Assembly (NCBI GenBank): GCA_008933995.1
Contig: WARS01001868.1
Span: forward strand, 1,116,001 to 1,180,000
Reading direction: 5' to 3'
Origin: Datnioides undecimradiatus
Taxonomy: Eukaryota; Chordata; Actinopteri; Lobotiformes; Datnioididae
Length of the DNA stretch: 64,000 nucleotides
The notes below the pieces were generated by a model, which did not search any database, was not told the origin of the DNA, and saw only the letters and a program-made list of their open reading frames with translations. The first letter of the stretch is position 1; each line of letters begins with the position of its first letter. The translations under genes and the position numbers were made by a program. This document shows positions 1-12,500 of this stretch, one piece after another.

Positions 1-3000
1 TTCACATTAAAAACAAAGCATCTGGCCCTGAACCTAAAATATATGTCCGTGAAAATCGTGCAGCCATTGAGGTTTTTCTGACACACTCAGTCAGTCGTGG
101 CATCGGATAATGAGCCATCTTTAATTTTTGGCATGCAGTTCAAAGATCAAGAATACTACTTAATAGGCAAGGCAAGACAACAAGGATTCCTCAGCCTTCA
201 TCCTTCTATTCAATTAATGCTGCTATTAACCTTGAGACACCTGATGGAGCTTTGCCCATAATGATGCTATTATGTTGTCAACGTTAGCTTAAGCAAGTCA
301 TTAGCAGGTAAATATATGAAGTCAGTTTGTTGCGGAAATGACTCCATTTGGCTCACAGGAGAACCAATAACGTGATTTTGGAGGGACTACCAAGTATGAG
401 AGAGTTAGAGAGCAACGTAGCTCAATCAGAGGTACATTGGCAGTTTAACACCAAGATAAAAAAAAGGCCCTCTGTACGCTCACAGAGGAACAGATGCCAC
501 ACTCTAGCATCGCTATTTCAACAATGAGCTGCAATGGCTAGCCGCCAGGCATTCTCTGTGTTCCAGCAGTTTTCACTGTGACTGTGTGTTTAACTGGTTT
601 ATGTTGAGTTAAAAGTGCATTCTCATCCTCCTCCCCTCTATCCTCCTAATATTCTTCTGCTCCAGATCCGTTGGTCAGAGTAGATTGATTGCTTGATTAA
701 ACTTCTTCATTTATCATAAATTATTCACTGGATTTTGAGAGTCTAATTAATTCCCTTATTATTTACTGTTCAGTCTGCGTTCTTAGTGCGACACGTAACC
801 CATCACGTACATCGCTCGCGTGTGTACGTGATTTGTTGTGCGCTTGAATGCATGAGTATTCGCGAGCGTTGATTAATGATGAGCACCGGGAGAAAAAAAG
901 AGTCCATTATGTTGTGGGAAGTATGTCCCCTTAAAAGCAGGCCTCTAATCTCACATCTCTGTTTGATCAAGACTCTGGCGTCACATGCTCGAAGCTCTTT
1001 AACTCTTAGATTGAAATCGCCAGGAGGAAATTGGACACTTCTCACTGCAAATATGGAGATAGGGCTCAATCTGTCAGTGGAATGGGCCCTTGCTAGTTGT
1101 CCATCAAGATGAGTGAACTCAGTAACAAATGGACATACTGTGTTTCTCTAGTCCCTCACTCCAACACTCTACCTCATTTCCAGCCCACTCTTTTCCCTCC
1201 ATCTGCACACCTCTCGTCTACCTCTCACAGGTGATTTCCAATGAATTTTTAATGATGATTTAGCAGCGAAGTGAATTATAAATTGCAGGATGGCAATATG
1301 ACAGTCTTCCAAAGTAAAGTAGTGTTGGGAATATACGCGTTTATCTGCCTTTTAGAGTGTTTTTGTTTCACATTCATGACTATTTCTTTCTGAACAGATA
1401 CACAGTCGTGCAGATGGAAATCTAATGCCTCAGCCTGCTTAGTCCCCCTATGCCTCGCTCACTTTCTCTCACACTTTAAGCTCTTCTACTGTGAAACCCT
1501 GCCCATCAGGTCAGCTTGCTGACACATCTATCAATACATGCTCTGGGAGGCAAAGTATAACCTTGCCCTGCCGAACCGTTCTAATGTTTCCTACTCAGCT
1601 TCTTCACATCCACACAAAGGCACAAAGACAAAAAGAAACAGTGAGACAATATACATAATGCTAACCCACACATACTGTACATACCAAGTGCATGTGTGCA
1701 CAAACACCCAACACACGCACACACACAACGTGCACTAAAGCATGAGCAGTGAAGAAAATCAACACAATTACCAAGAATCACGAATCAATTACGTACAATT
1801 ACTTTATATTGCAGCTGTTGTTTTGGATGCGAGTGAGCCCTGGGTGATGCTTTGGGGCTTCTGTGATGAGCCTTGTAACTGATCCAAGAGCGTGGAGAGA
1901 GACTGCCTTCCCTCCAACAGCAATGTGTGTGGTATATCTGATAACAAGCCTTTGTTTGAGGTATGTGGGATTTTGAGCAGCTGGAATATATCTGCGTCAT
2001 CTTGCAAAAGGTACATGTGCCCCCAGCTAGCCTCCTGCCTGCTCAACACTGATCTAGGACCCACTGTGATTCATACTTTGCAACCCTCCAGTGTCCTTCC
2101 TAGTCTACTCTAGGTTACTCTTTTGCTTCTCTACCCTGGCCCTTATTTTTCCCATTCTTCTGCTTTTACAGGCTCCTGTTTTCATTCTTGTCCTTGTCCT
2201 TCCTTGCCTCACCCTCCTTTCCTCTCAAGGCCTCCTGGCCACTTTGCAGCACCAGAAATCTGATATTGAAATGTCCCGTCCCTTTGTGTCAGCCTTAGAT
2301 ATAGAAAGGGAGGAAAAGAGAAAAAGACACAGACGAGCGTGGGGGTCGGATAACAAAGGCGGCAGTGGACGAGCTAGGCCAGAAGCACATGGGACAGCCG
2401 CTGTCATTTGAAACCTTTAGATGAGTAAAGCCCCTCACATGGCTATTGTACATGCACATTACACAAAATGGCAATCTGTCTGCAGCGGAAACCTAAACAA
2501 AATAACACACTGCTCCATTAAGGCACTAAATCACTTTCTATGTAAAAGCACTCTTCACTTACGTAACGACTTGACAGTAATGGCTCGTTACCGCTTTGAT
2601 CCACCAACACACACACTCCTCTCACACATTCATACCTTCATTCTAACAATAGGCCTACACTCCTGTGAACCACTTAGTTTTTGATCCCACAATTCAACCA
2701 TACTAAAACAATGGGTTTCAAGCTTATATAGAACATAGATGTGTCCAAAGCTAAAAAGAAATTAATGTTGTAATGATAAAAAAGCTTCAGAAGAAGAGAG
2801 GCGATTAAAAAGGCATTTTGTGTGTGTGGAGAACATGCCCACAGGAAGATTAAAAAAAGAAAAACACAGTGAAACATTAAGGCTTTGAAAGTCATTATAG
2901 TGCATGCCAATATAAAGGCGGTGCTGTTATGAAGAGCAGCACCAAAGTGAAATCAATGACACTGAGGGATTGTTTTTCTTGATAAATTGAATAACGCTCC

Positions 3001-3883
3001 CTCTCGTCTCACCCCCATAGTCCTGTTTAAAAGGAACAATGGATGGATAGCAGCACACCATCACACGAGCACAGCATGCACATACCCACACAAATATATC
3101 GAACTGTCTATTTATATAGTGCACAGCTGTTGAAAACACACTGTAGCAAACTCAACGACTGGCATGGGCTAATTTGATGAATTTTTCCTCCGAGATGGTT
3201 GACGCCTTTCAACGGCGATCGGGCTGGATGAGCAAATAAATCACAGGCAAAAGCCCAGGTAGACACTCCTGTCAAACACTCACATTACAGGAGTTTAAAA
3301 AAAGCATCTCACACTATGAGTTTTTTCTTGCGAGAGGTTACATCTGTACCGACAAAGGCGCCCACACATAAACCAAACGTGAGAAAGGTACAATAGTGAT
3401 CTGACAGACGGATGAAGCCCTTCCGAGGCTTGAAAACCTTCGCTGGCGGGTGTTTCCTCAGTGCCACCAAGAGCGGGGCAGGGGAGACAGAAGCTGAGGT
3501 TGTTAGAGTTGCGCTGCTGCCATAGCAGGACCCCCCACAGGGAAATCACAGGCCCAGTGAACCAGAGAACTCTCTCTGCTCTGCTCTGCTCCGGTCCACA
3601 CTGCCTCCTAGACCTCCAGCCAGCTCAGCAGGTTCATTAGTTTGACAAGGATACCCACAAAACCAGCCAGCCCACATATCACAGTACAAGCTGAAGCTTC
3701 ATCCAGTCCTAGCTGCAGCCTTCACCTGTCAAATCACGGTGACTGAAAAGTCCTTTCACATCATACTGATACCTGGAAATATGTCTCAAATACTTGTAAT
3801 ATTAAGAATTACGTTCAAAGTATTACAAGTCCAAGGCACATAAAATTCATTATCTTATAGTTAAAATAATACAGGATTATTAG
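1..3883. other. unassigned non-coding DNA
   Basis: No gene, RNA gene or element could be supported here. Open frames are short, overlap each other on opposite strands and show no recognisable domain. Visible sequence texture includes a pyrimidine-rich run at about 2090-2240 and three tandem CTCTG units near 3570-3592. A weak CA-rich stretch lies at 1700-1735. It is probably intronic or intergenic. Confidence 0.6.
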
Positions 3884-4643
3884 TGGGGCTGAAGAATTAA
3901 TCAAAATTGCTTCATGAAAGGTTGCAATTTTCAAATCGCAAGATATGACATATTTATAATTTACATAACAGTGTCTTAAGCTGATGCTGGTGAAAGTTTA
4001 AGCTGGCAGCTGTTGGTTTCATTTGCTTGACAACTGCAAATTTACACAGTTATAGTTAATTAACGTTAATTCTTTGAGTTGGCGAAACAACAAAAAGGAA
4101 ATGTTGGACTGTTCTCTAGTTAAGATGTTCACTCTTGGCATGCTGGTGTCTGCAAAAACTTGGCCAAAGATGGTTTTAAGAAATACCACTCTGTATTACT
4201 TTTGATGTTTGAAAAAACAGTGGCATGTTTGTTTTTACTGTTCATTAAAAAAAAAACTGCAGAAACCTATAAATCTGGATTCCCGGATTCGTAGCTTTGA
4301 AGAAGTCTGCTCTTTTGAATGTGTGACGCTGACATTAACGTTAACTTGGAGTGCACTGCTCCAACATTTTGTGTCTTCAGTCCAAATTATTCAGTAGTTT
4401 GTCGTTAGTGTCTGAAGTGTCCAACGGTGCAGTTGTTGCCAATAAATACCACTTTGAACATCATGCAAAACATCTTAAAACTAAGAAATGTCAAGTAAAC
4501 CTCTGATGTAAAATCTTACTTAATGAATGAAGGTAAGATAAGCTGGTCAACATTTAAATAGGGACAATGACAATTGAAACCAAAATTGCAATATTGGTTG
4601 GAAAATATGTAATAAGAGACTGTCCATAAATTGTCCAGCCCTG
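3884..4643. mobile_element. hAT-like non-autonomous DNA transposon (decayed)
   Basis: The left end begins TGGGGCTGAAGAATT and the right end finishes AATTGTCCAGCCCTG. Read inward, these form imperfect inverted termini of the CAGGGCTG type found on many fish hAT-derived elements. Just inside both ends are AAAATTGCAA-like tracts (3902-3945 and 4580-4600), a familiar texture of such repeats. The body of about 760 bp has no long open frame, so any copy would rely on a transposase supplied elsewhere. I could not find a matching 8-bp target-site duplication, so one or both ends may be misplaced or eroded. The family is recognised from memory of teleost repeats. Confidence 0.6.
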
Positions 4644-4748
4644 GTGTCATGAAGTATGGTCAAGCCCTCTAGGTTCTGTCTGATGTGTCACAGTTACCAC
4701 ATGGGGGTGTATTAAAGTGAGTTATTGATAAATCCTGGCAGAGGACGC

Positions 4749-4787
<39 letters not shown>

Positions 4788-4818
4788 TGTGTGTGTGTGT
4801 GTCTGTGTGTGAGTGTGC
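4749..4818. repeat. (GT)n microsatellite
   Basis: A GT dinucleotide run of about 60 bp interrupted by single A and C substitutions. It produces long His-Thr translations on the opposite strand that are not genes. Confidence 0.97.
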
Positions 4819-5320
4819 CATGGCTGTCTTGCAACCCTGATATAATTTCTGAGCTGGATCGCTGAGGAATGTGTTTTTGATAGATGTGAGCCTACAGTGA
4901 GTGTACCTGTGTGTGAGTGTGTGCGTGCTGTCAATTCGAACCTTCCTCCTTTCTACAGCTTTGTGTCTGATGTGCTGGAGATACACAAACATCCTCAGGT
5001 GATTTGCTAACTTACTGTTAGCTGTGATGTGATTTTGTGACTTTGATCTGCTTGTGTTGGGTCCATGGTTCAAAATTGAAGCTTTGCCCATAAAAACCCA
5101 ACAAATTGTCTGTAAAATATATACCTCTTTCTTGAAATGAGCGCGTGTGTGTGCATTTCAGCATGTGAGTCAGCAAAGCACAGATGTATGCTGTGGTATT
5201 CTACTGATACAGAAACAGTCCTTCAGTGCTTTGGAAAGTTTGGAGTTCTCAGAGTGTTATTGATCAAACAAGTGGGCAACCCCACTGGGCTTCACTGACT
5301 TCTCAGCTATACTTTGTGTA

Positions 5321-5360
5321 TATGTGTGTGATTACGTGTGTGTGTGTGTGTGTGTGTGCA
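5321..5360. repeat. (GT)n microsatellite
   Basis: Imperfect GT run, purest at 5336-5358, part of a GT-rich neighbourhood that resumes about 55 bp further on. Confidence 0.93.
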
Positions 5361-5413
5361 TGGGCCATGTGTTGTGAGGAGGAGAAGAAAACAGTCAAGT
5401 GTTGTGAGGATAT

Positions 5414-5460
5414 GGTGTGTGTGTGTGTTCGTGTGTGTGTGTGTGAGTGTGGTGTACGTG
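5414..5460. repeat. imperfect (GT)n microsatellite
   Basis: GT run broken by TTC, GAG and GTAC interruptions. It is probably the decayed partner of the run at 5321-5360. Confidence 0.88.
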
Positions 5461-8299
5461 TTGGGTGATGAGGGGCGCTCACACATCACATTTAAGTTAT
5501 TAAATCGAGACAAAAGACAAGTTGCTCACACTCAGTTCACAGCTGATTTGAGGATGATACCATGGAAACAGCTATAGCAAACAGCCCTATAAGAAATCTG
5601 GCAAGCATTCCCAAAAAAATCAATATTGGTGTTTTTACAGCACAATATTGCATCCCGTGTTTATTGCGGTTTTTGTGTGGAATTACATTTTTCCTGAGCA
5701 ATCTTTGAGAAAAGGAGCAAAATGTATCAGGCATTTTTATGAGAACTTTAACTTTTTTTTTCCCTTTCAGCTTAATTTTCCTCACATTACCGTGGCAGCT
5801 ACTTGACTTATATCAGCATTTGTTCCTTTTCATTACAGATACATTACAGACATGACACTCTAACTCATATTAATCTTTTTTTCTCTCAAACGTCTCGTTT
5901 ATAGAGACACAAGCTAAGTCTTCAGTGCAGAACGCTTGTCTTCCCCTTCTGGCAGTGGGAGTAATTACACAAACACCGCTGACGCGTGCTAATGACGTGA
6001 TGCCTCCGCCACACTCCTGGTTGATGTGGGCTACTCCGTCGCTGCGTTTGCTCCAATCTGAGCAAATCTTACGCTGATCGACGTAAAAATGCATTCCACG
6101 TCAGAATGTAGCCACAGACGCCAAATTAAATATTCAATAAACTTAGAAAATGATAGAGATTTATCCAGCAGCTATAGGGTTAATTATCATTGCGAGAGCT
6201 TGTTTGGCGAGGGCTTGAATGTGACCGATGTTCATTTTATAAGAAAACGTCCAGCACTCTAGCTTTAAGAGCATCTCTGACCACGGAGCCTCAGTCCCTC
6301 TGTTGCCTATTATCCACTGGATTAGATTTCAAGGCTCATTTTAAGTTGCACTTGAATCTCTGTTTCACTTCAACTGGCCTCCGTCTGTTATGAAAGGGCA
6401 TGGGCGACAGCACACCTACAGAAACAAATCAAATATGCAGAGTTACCAGACAAATATCGGGCCATGTTTTGTAATATCAAAACAAACAGAGACCGCAAGA
6501 GATCTCTATTAACCAATCCCTCCCCACTGGGTCTGAAATGACTGTGTCAATAGCACAAGGCTGGAGATAAAGGTCTGGTGTTACTGCTCAAGATTACAGC
6601 GCGAGACAGGCTGACAGAGAGAGAGAGAGAGTATTTATGTGTGTCTGTGTGTGATAGCAAAATGACAAGCACAGGAGAAGGAGACAGATAGATGTAGGGA
6701 GGAGAGGGACAGATAGCAACATTAGCCATCTCCATTTCCCACAACCTCTCATCTAATCCAACACCACCGCCCCCCTTTCCCTCAGTGCTGTCTGATCCAG
6801 AGCGAGTGTTGGGGTTAGGGGACATATTCTGCCTTTTCATCCTCTTGGCTTACCACTCAGCATATCAGAGCTTCATTTAATCATTTAGATATTTCTCTTC
6901 AAGAACACAGAAATTAAAAAGAATCTAAATTAATCACAACGGATATCATTTTCCTTGCACAGATTCATTATTTTTTCTCATCAGTTTACTGATCTGGGAT
7001 GGAGGTTCCCTGTATTAGAGGACACAAACTCATCAAATTAAAGCCCCCGGCAGAGATATTTGCTATTCGCATGACCTTTAAGTGGATATAAAAGAGGCAA
7101 AGCAGCTTGTAGGCAGCAGGCTAAATGTTGGTTATATCCTCTTAGTCATTGATCAGCTCCACCTCAGAAGAATAGAGGTTACGTGAAAATCAGCCAACTC
7201 TATGAAAAATTAATCACAGTCTTCTATTGATCGATACTAATGTAACTATACCTTATAGAGGACTCGAACACAGGCCCAGGTCAGGCCGCCACCGTATGCA
7301 AATGACTAAGACTGAGCCATGAAATCTAGTGAAGCACAAGACAGGAAGCTACATATTGTCTGGCACCTGTCAAGCTCCGTAAATTAGAAGGACAGTGTTT
7401 CCTCCCAACCTGCGTGAATGACACAAGGCGCACGCAAGAACAACTGTGAGCAGGTAATTAAACGTAGTGATCTGCATTCCTGAGAGCATATGCGAGAGAG
7501 CAAATGCCCCCCCCCCCCAAAAAAAAACTTAAAAATGTTTTATATGTATACATAACTTTTATATATATATATATATACACACATGTTTATAGATGCTGTT
7601 TCCCTGCTGCTCTTTTCATCGCAGGTAAATTAACGTAGACATTTGAACAAACTGAGGCTGCCTCAGTTATCTGAAAAGTGCCAGGTCCTAGTGCCAAACT
7701 GCAACAATCTAAAATTCATGATGCCCTTTACAACTCGTCTGTGTCAAAACATTTTGCAGTGGCACTGAGGAAGTTTTCACGTCAGCACCTTTAAATTATT
7801 TTTCAGCGATGTGTCGCATAATAACCGAATCCATCCTCGTAGGTGGGGAGTAACGGGAAAGGTAAATCATTCTGTGTGTTTCCAAGGGCGCCAAGCTTTC
7901 TTAGCGCCCCGAAATCCGATTCCGTTGGTCCCGGGGAGCCCTCTCCCTTATGGGCTGTCAATAACCCTCTACTGACCTTGTGAAAACACATTGACTATTC
8001 CCTAAAGTGAGCTTGTCTGGCTGCAACACAACGCACGTCCGCTCCCGTCTCAATTCATCCGAGCGGGAGACTGGCCTAAAGAGCTCTGGAGTGTTAATGG
8101 TTATTGGAGGATGTCTGCGTGCCATGTTTCAACACTCCAAACAACACACATGCGATTGCCAGATATTGAATTCAGGTGCGGCACAGGCGTACATGGGAGG
8201 CAAATTTGCGAAGATGCGCAAACAACTATCGGCCTATTCACACATTAATCTCCTGCTGTGATTTATTCCATTACCTCCCTCAGTTCATCTATTTCCATC
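5461..8299. other. unique non-coding DNA upstream of or within the 8.6 kb gene candidate
   Basis: No coding region could be supported. A (GA)n tract lies at 6614-6631, a poly-C/poly-A junction at 7507-7527 and a short (TA)n at 7559-7576. Blocks at about 6115-6200 and 6880-7080 contain several TAAT/ATTA homeodomain-type cores and no repeat texture. That is compatible with conserved regulatory DNA, but conservation cannot be judged from one sequence. If the minus-strand exon candidate at 8.6 kb is real, this stretch is the start of its first intron. Confidence 0.5.
7507..7582. repeat. poly-C/poly-A junction and (TA)n(CA)n simple repeat
   Basis: Twelve C residues followed directly by nine A, then about 30 bp later a TA run passing into ACACACA. 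Simple low-complexity DNA, prone to length variation. Confidence 0.9.
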
Positions 8300-8547
8300 C
8301 TAAGTAGTATAACTAACACAATGAATGTGTGACGCCAAACAGAAGTAGCCATGGGGACTATGTGATCTGCGGGTGGGTTCAGACATTATGACAGGAACAG
8401 AAGTGCCCGGGCAGTCGGAAACTGTCTCTACAGTGCAGGGATTCGCCCGAGAGCCACATCACCAAACTCGGCGTGGTAACACTGCACCAAGCAGATGCAC
8501 CACTCCTCATGAGCCCATAGCGCAACTGTAGGGTTGTGTGAACATAC

Positions 8548-8619
8548 CTGGTTTTTATGCCGAGTGCCATCTTCGAGTTCAGAAGAGCTGTTCATGGTTC
8601 CCCATCGGTCATTTACCAT
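8548..8619 (-). CDS. candidate first coding exon of an unidentified gene
   Basis: On the minus strand an ATG at 8619 sits in a strong initiation context (A at -3, G at +4). It opens 24 codons starting MVNDRWGTMNSSSELEDG and ending in Gln at CAG, followed immediately by GTATGT, a perfect match to the vertebrate splice-donor consensus. The exon ends exactly between codons (phase 0). A second in-frame ATG (8595, context ACCATGA) could also start translation. The exon lies downstream of a CpG-rich segment in the same orientation. I do not recognise the peptide. It is polar, rich in Ser, Asp and Glu, and has no signal peptide or membrane segment. The alternative is that it is leader or intron sequence open by chance, because another donor-like CAG/GTAAAG lies upstream at 8699/8698. 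The next exon is not identifiable in the window. Confidence 0.35.
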
Positions 8620-9249
8620 CCTACGGAGAATCTGCGCGTCAGATTCGCCCGTGTGTTCCAGGCGAAAGAGAATAAAGCCGCTCTTTTAAAGTCTTTACCT
8701 GTGATTTAGCTTACTCCATGGAAAAATGGGGTATTTAACGTAAAAAAAGAAGGGAGGCACAACTACTTCTGCGGCTCAGCAACCGCACACACCGCACAAA
8801 TTACGCACCAAAATTCCTCCCGAGAGTCTCCTGTGTTATCTGGCCGTTATTCCAATCAAAGAGGCTGAAAAAGAGTATTTAGAGGCTCCAGGGTTTGTAA
8901 CTTGACTCGCAAACACACCACGATTACACTGGAATAAATAAAAACAAAAAAATTACCACCAAACGGTCCCGAAAGCACCGGGCGCAGTCCTCTTACTCCA
9001 CAAAAAGGATTCAAAATCTTCTTTACCTCAAATTTCAAAGTGCAACCTGACCATTTTGTCCATCCAGTCCCGTTTCCAGTATACTTTGAGACGCCAGGTT
9101 ATCCCAGACTGTCCAGCTATGACTGAACAGGTATGGAGAAGATGGGATGGGGTAGAAGAGCTGCCGCGTTGCTTTTGCTGGTTTAATCGGCGAGAAGACT
9201 CTGATACCGAGCCCGAGGGATGGATAGAGCCTCCTTTATTTGCGCCAGG
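8620..9249 (-). other. candidate 5' leader of the minus-strand gene
   Basis: Sequence between the CpG-dense segment and the candidate start codon. It contains an upstream open frame of 80 codons (9270 down to 9028) that is unrelated in sequence to the exon candidate, and a donor-like CACAG/GTAAAG at 8699/8698 that could end a non-coding first exon. There is no repeat texture. Its role as leader is inferred only from position and orientation. Confidence 0.3.
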
Positions 9250-9560
9250 CTGATCTGGCGGGTGGTTCACAGAGATGCCTTTGACGAGACGGGTGCGGGG
9301 AGATTAGCGTGCTCCGCTTGTGTGCCGCACGGGGCGCTCCGTGCATCCGACTGTCAATCAACGCGTCCCTGCTCTACGCGCAGCGCGCTCCAAGGCAGCG
9401 TTCCTTCCCTGTGCCGCCCAGCCCTCGACTGCCGCGCCACCCCGCCTGCTACTTTACTTCCACCGCACCGTGGACCCTCCTATTCCACTGCAACCCAAAC
9501 CGCACCAGATTGTTGCACGTGTATCCCTGATTTGTCCAGACTACAGACCGTGTAATGGGT
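9250..9560. promoter_or_regulatory. CpG-rich promoter candidate
   Basis: This is the only dense CpG patch in the window. Between about 9280 and 9480 there are repeated GCGC, CGCG and GCACGGGGCGC motifs, while the surrounding tens of kilobases are AT-rich and CpG-poor. All frames are open on the plus strand because of base composition, not coding. I see no convincing TATA box, as expected for a CpG-island promoter. Orientation toward the minus strand is inferred from the exon candidate at 8548-8619. Activity on the plus strand, or in both directions, cannot be excluded. Confidence 0.5.
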
Positions 9561-12500
9561 TAACGGGACATAATCAGATTGCTGGTAAAATCCCCATGCA
9601 AATCTACTAAAAGTTGCAACAAATTCCAAAGATTGTAATGTCACCGATACCTGACCAGATTCAGTAATGATCTTAAAGTGTTAATGACTGGGTGTGACAT
9701 CATCTAGCACTTCTAATTTAAGTGACAGCCCTTGGAAGTAGGGCTGCTTGTTTTGGAGTTTTAAGGAGAGGAACCTCACTGTAGCAGAGAAAAGATGAAA
9801 CAGAATATTAAACTGGAGCAACTGCCTCATTTATTTCACCAAAATCAGATTTAAAACCACCAGAGTCGTTCCCTAGATTCACACAAGTTTATCTGAGGTG
9901 AGCCCTGAGACTGCTGAACAATGTCTGGGTCAAAGGACAACATAGCATTTAGTAAACATGAAGTATAGCTGCATCTAATTATGAAAAAGTACAGTATGGC
10001 TCCACTTAGCAATAAACTAAGCCTGATAATAATGGTGAATATGGAAGCAGATGTATCCGGCTGTGATTTGGTTTTAGAGGTTTGTGTCACAAAAGCAAGA
10101 TTGTCTTTTGACCCATCTCTCAGTGTTTGTATTAAACAATTGATTATTGTAAACGACTATCACAGGGAACCTGAATAACCCAACTGGGTTATCATAAGAG
10201 CTCTTATGTTTGAACTCCAGGTCTAAATTAACCAACAGGTTCCTACAGAAATCAATTCCCACTTGGACAGGTTTCAGTGTACTCAGTTACTGATGACAGG
10301 CAGCACAGCAGCACACAGAGACCACCCGACCCCCTTCTCTCTTGTACACAGAGTGATTACTGTCAATAATGTGGTGCACACAAGTGGTCAAGTTTTTGCT
10401 CTGTTAAGGTATTTTGATAGACAGACGATTAAAGAGCTAATCATCGGTGCAGGGACCAAGGCACGAGTGAGATTACTCATCCCTGTGATGAACCTGCACT
10501 TAGGAAGAGGGAGGAGGGGTGGAGGATAATGCAAAATAGGGTCACAGCAACACAGTGTGCATTGTCAGCAGGTCTGACATCCAGCAGTGGACTGAGGGTA
10601 TGTTGAGGTGGAATCGTTTGTAGTGGATGACAGCCCATCAGTGAGTAAAAACTGATAATTAAATGCTCGAACACATGGTATTAAACTTGTCTGAACATTC
10701 GGTGCTTCTTTGTCTCTTTGTTTTCAAACAAAGATTCATTTCACTGAGATGTGGATCTTCTTAATAACACTGGCCAGGACGAGATGAAGAACAGTCAAAA
10801 TTAAATATTAAAAAAACATCCAAAACGTTTTTTTTTAGGTTTAACAAATTTTTATCTTCATAAGGAATGTGAACAGCAACAACATTAGTAACAGGGGCAA
10901 CATAAATAAAGAAGTGTAACTATCATCACTTTATACTTTATACTAAATATCTCTACTGATAAATGCAGAGAAAACCAATTTACACATGCCGTCATTATCA
11001 GTCGTCATAACAACAATTTCCTGAATGAAGAACAGTCAATAGAAAATAAAGTCATTTGTGCAATTCGTTTTTACATACATGTATTTATTTATGGTTATGC
11101 TATATTTCCATTTAATGTATAAAAATGTTCAGTTCATTACTTACAGGAGTGTGTAATATTGTTGTGAAGTATGTGTGAATATACAATTGCATGTGAATGT
11201 ATGTAACCAGTGGGTAGTTTTGGTATATGCATGAGTATGTAGATGCATGCATACATGTAAGTATGTGAATTCAGCACATACGGTGCATAGTGTTTCTCTG
11301 TGTACCTAATAGATCTCGGTGTACATGATATATATTCATAATCAAACTTTTTTTCATATTTATAGCCAAAATGTCAATTTATCTGTTTTTTGTTTCACAT
11401 TTTAGTTGTTTTGCTTTCCTAATATGCGTAAACATGGTCACTGTCTTGCTTTTTAAAACATTAACATCACATTCATGCCAAAGTTTTCATGACAAATAAA
11501 TTGTGGAGACTTGAAATGTTTGCTAACTCAGATTTCTCTTCGCATAAATCATATTTGTTTCACACTGGAGTAAAGGGGCACATGAATCCCTCTGTAGGAA
11601 TTCATAAACACAGCTAAATGAGTGTGTCATGCAATATATGTAAAAACAGACATATTGACTTGTGCTTACTGGAACAAAAGGCAGTTAACACCAAATGTCT
11701 TTTTATGCCCTGAGGTCGCGGTTCCTGTTTGATGAAAAAAGAGAAATGTGCAAACCATTGCACATTTGCTGACAAACTGCAGGGGTATTCAATTTGGTCT
11801 ATATCCTTCCGGGCTTTTGACAAATATTGTAATAATATAGCGATTTCCTTCACAATGAATGAGCCATGACTTTAATATCAAGGGAGACAGTATAACAGGG
11901 GACAGCAAAATATACAGCCAAGAAAACCCATTGTAGGTAGAACCTTGGTTGCATCAGCTGGTGGTCAGGTCTTTGCCTGATAATGTGTTTGCTTTAAGGT
12001 GTGTGTGTGTGTTTCAATGTGTGGGCTCAGTCCTGGCCCCATCTTTGAATGTCACTGAAACCTGATCAGCCAGAGACATTCAGAGAAAAAGGAGAAGTCT
12101 CCCAGGAAGAGCTGCTTATCTCCACAATTAGCCTAAACAATACAGCCCTTTATTGGCTTTGCTGTTTTATGTGTCCCGATATCCAAACGAGCATGTGTGT
12201 TTGTATTTTGTGTGACGCTTTGCTCAAGCTCTGCTCTCGGTTCAACGTTGCTGTCTGAGGGTTGGGTTTTTTTTCCCTTGGCTGTGTTGGTTTGAATTTT
12301 TACGCATGGAGTGGCAGCAGGACAAATGCACAGAACTGTGAAGAACCAACAGGGTGAACTGCCCTTCCCAAAATGCCAAGCCTATAATTTGCAAAACGAC
12401 AGAGTTGCAAAAAAAGAAAGAAAGAAAAAAAAAAACGTGTAGGAGAAAGAAAGGATGGTAGATATTATAAAGAGCACCGCAGAATCACACGCAGTTGGGA

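Noticed and set aside
1804-2064. 86-codon minus-strand frame with a protein-like composition
   Set aside because: No family recognised, no consensus splice sites checked convincingly at its edges, and equally long frames overlap on both strands.
4669-5091. 140-codon minus-strand open frame
   Set aside because: Its centre is a translated GT microsatellite and the flanks have no domain.
9220-9610. Overlapping plus-strand open frames of 73-111 codons
   Set aside because: All three frames are open because the patch is GC-rich. Composition follows the CpG island rather than a protein.
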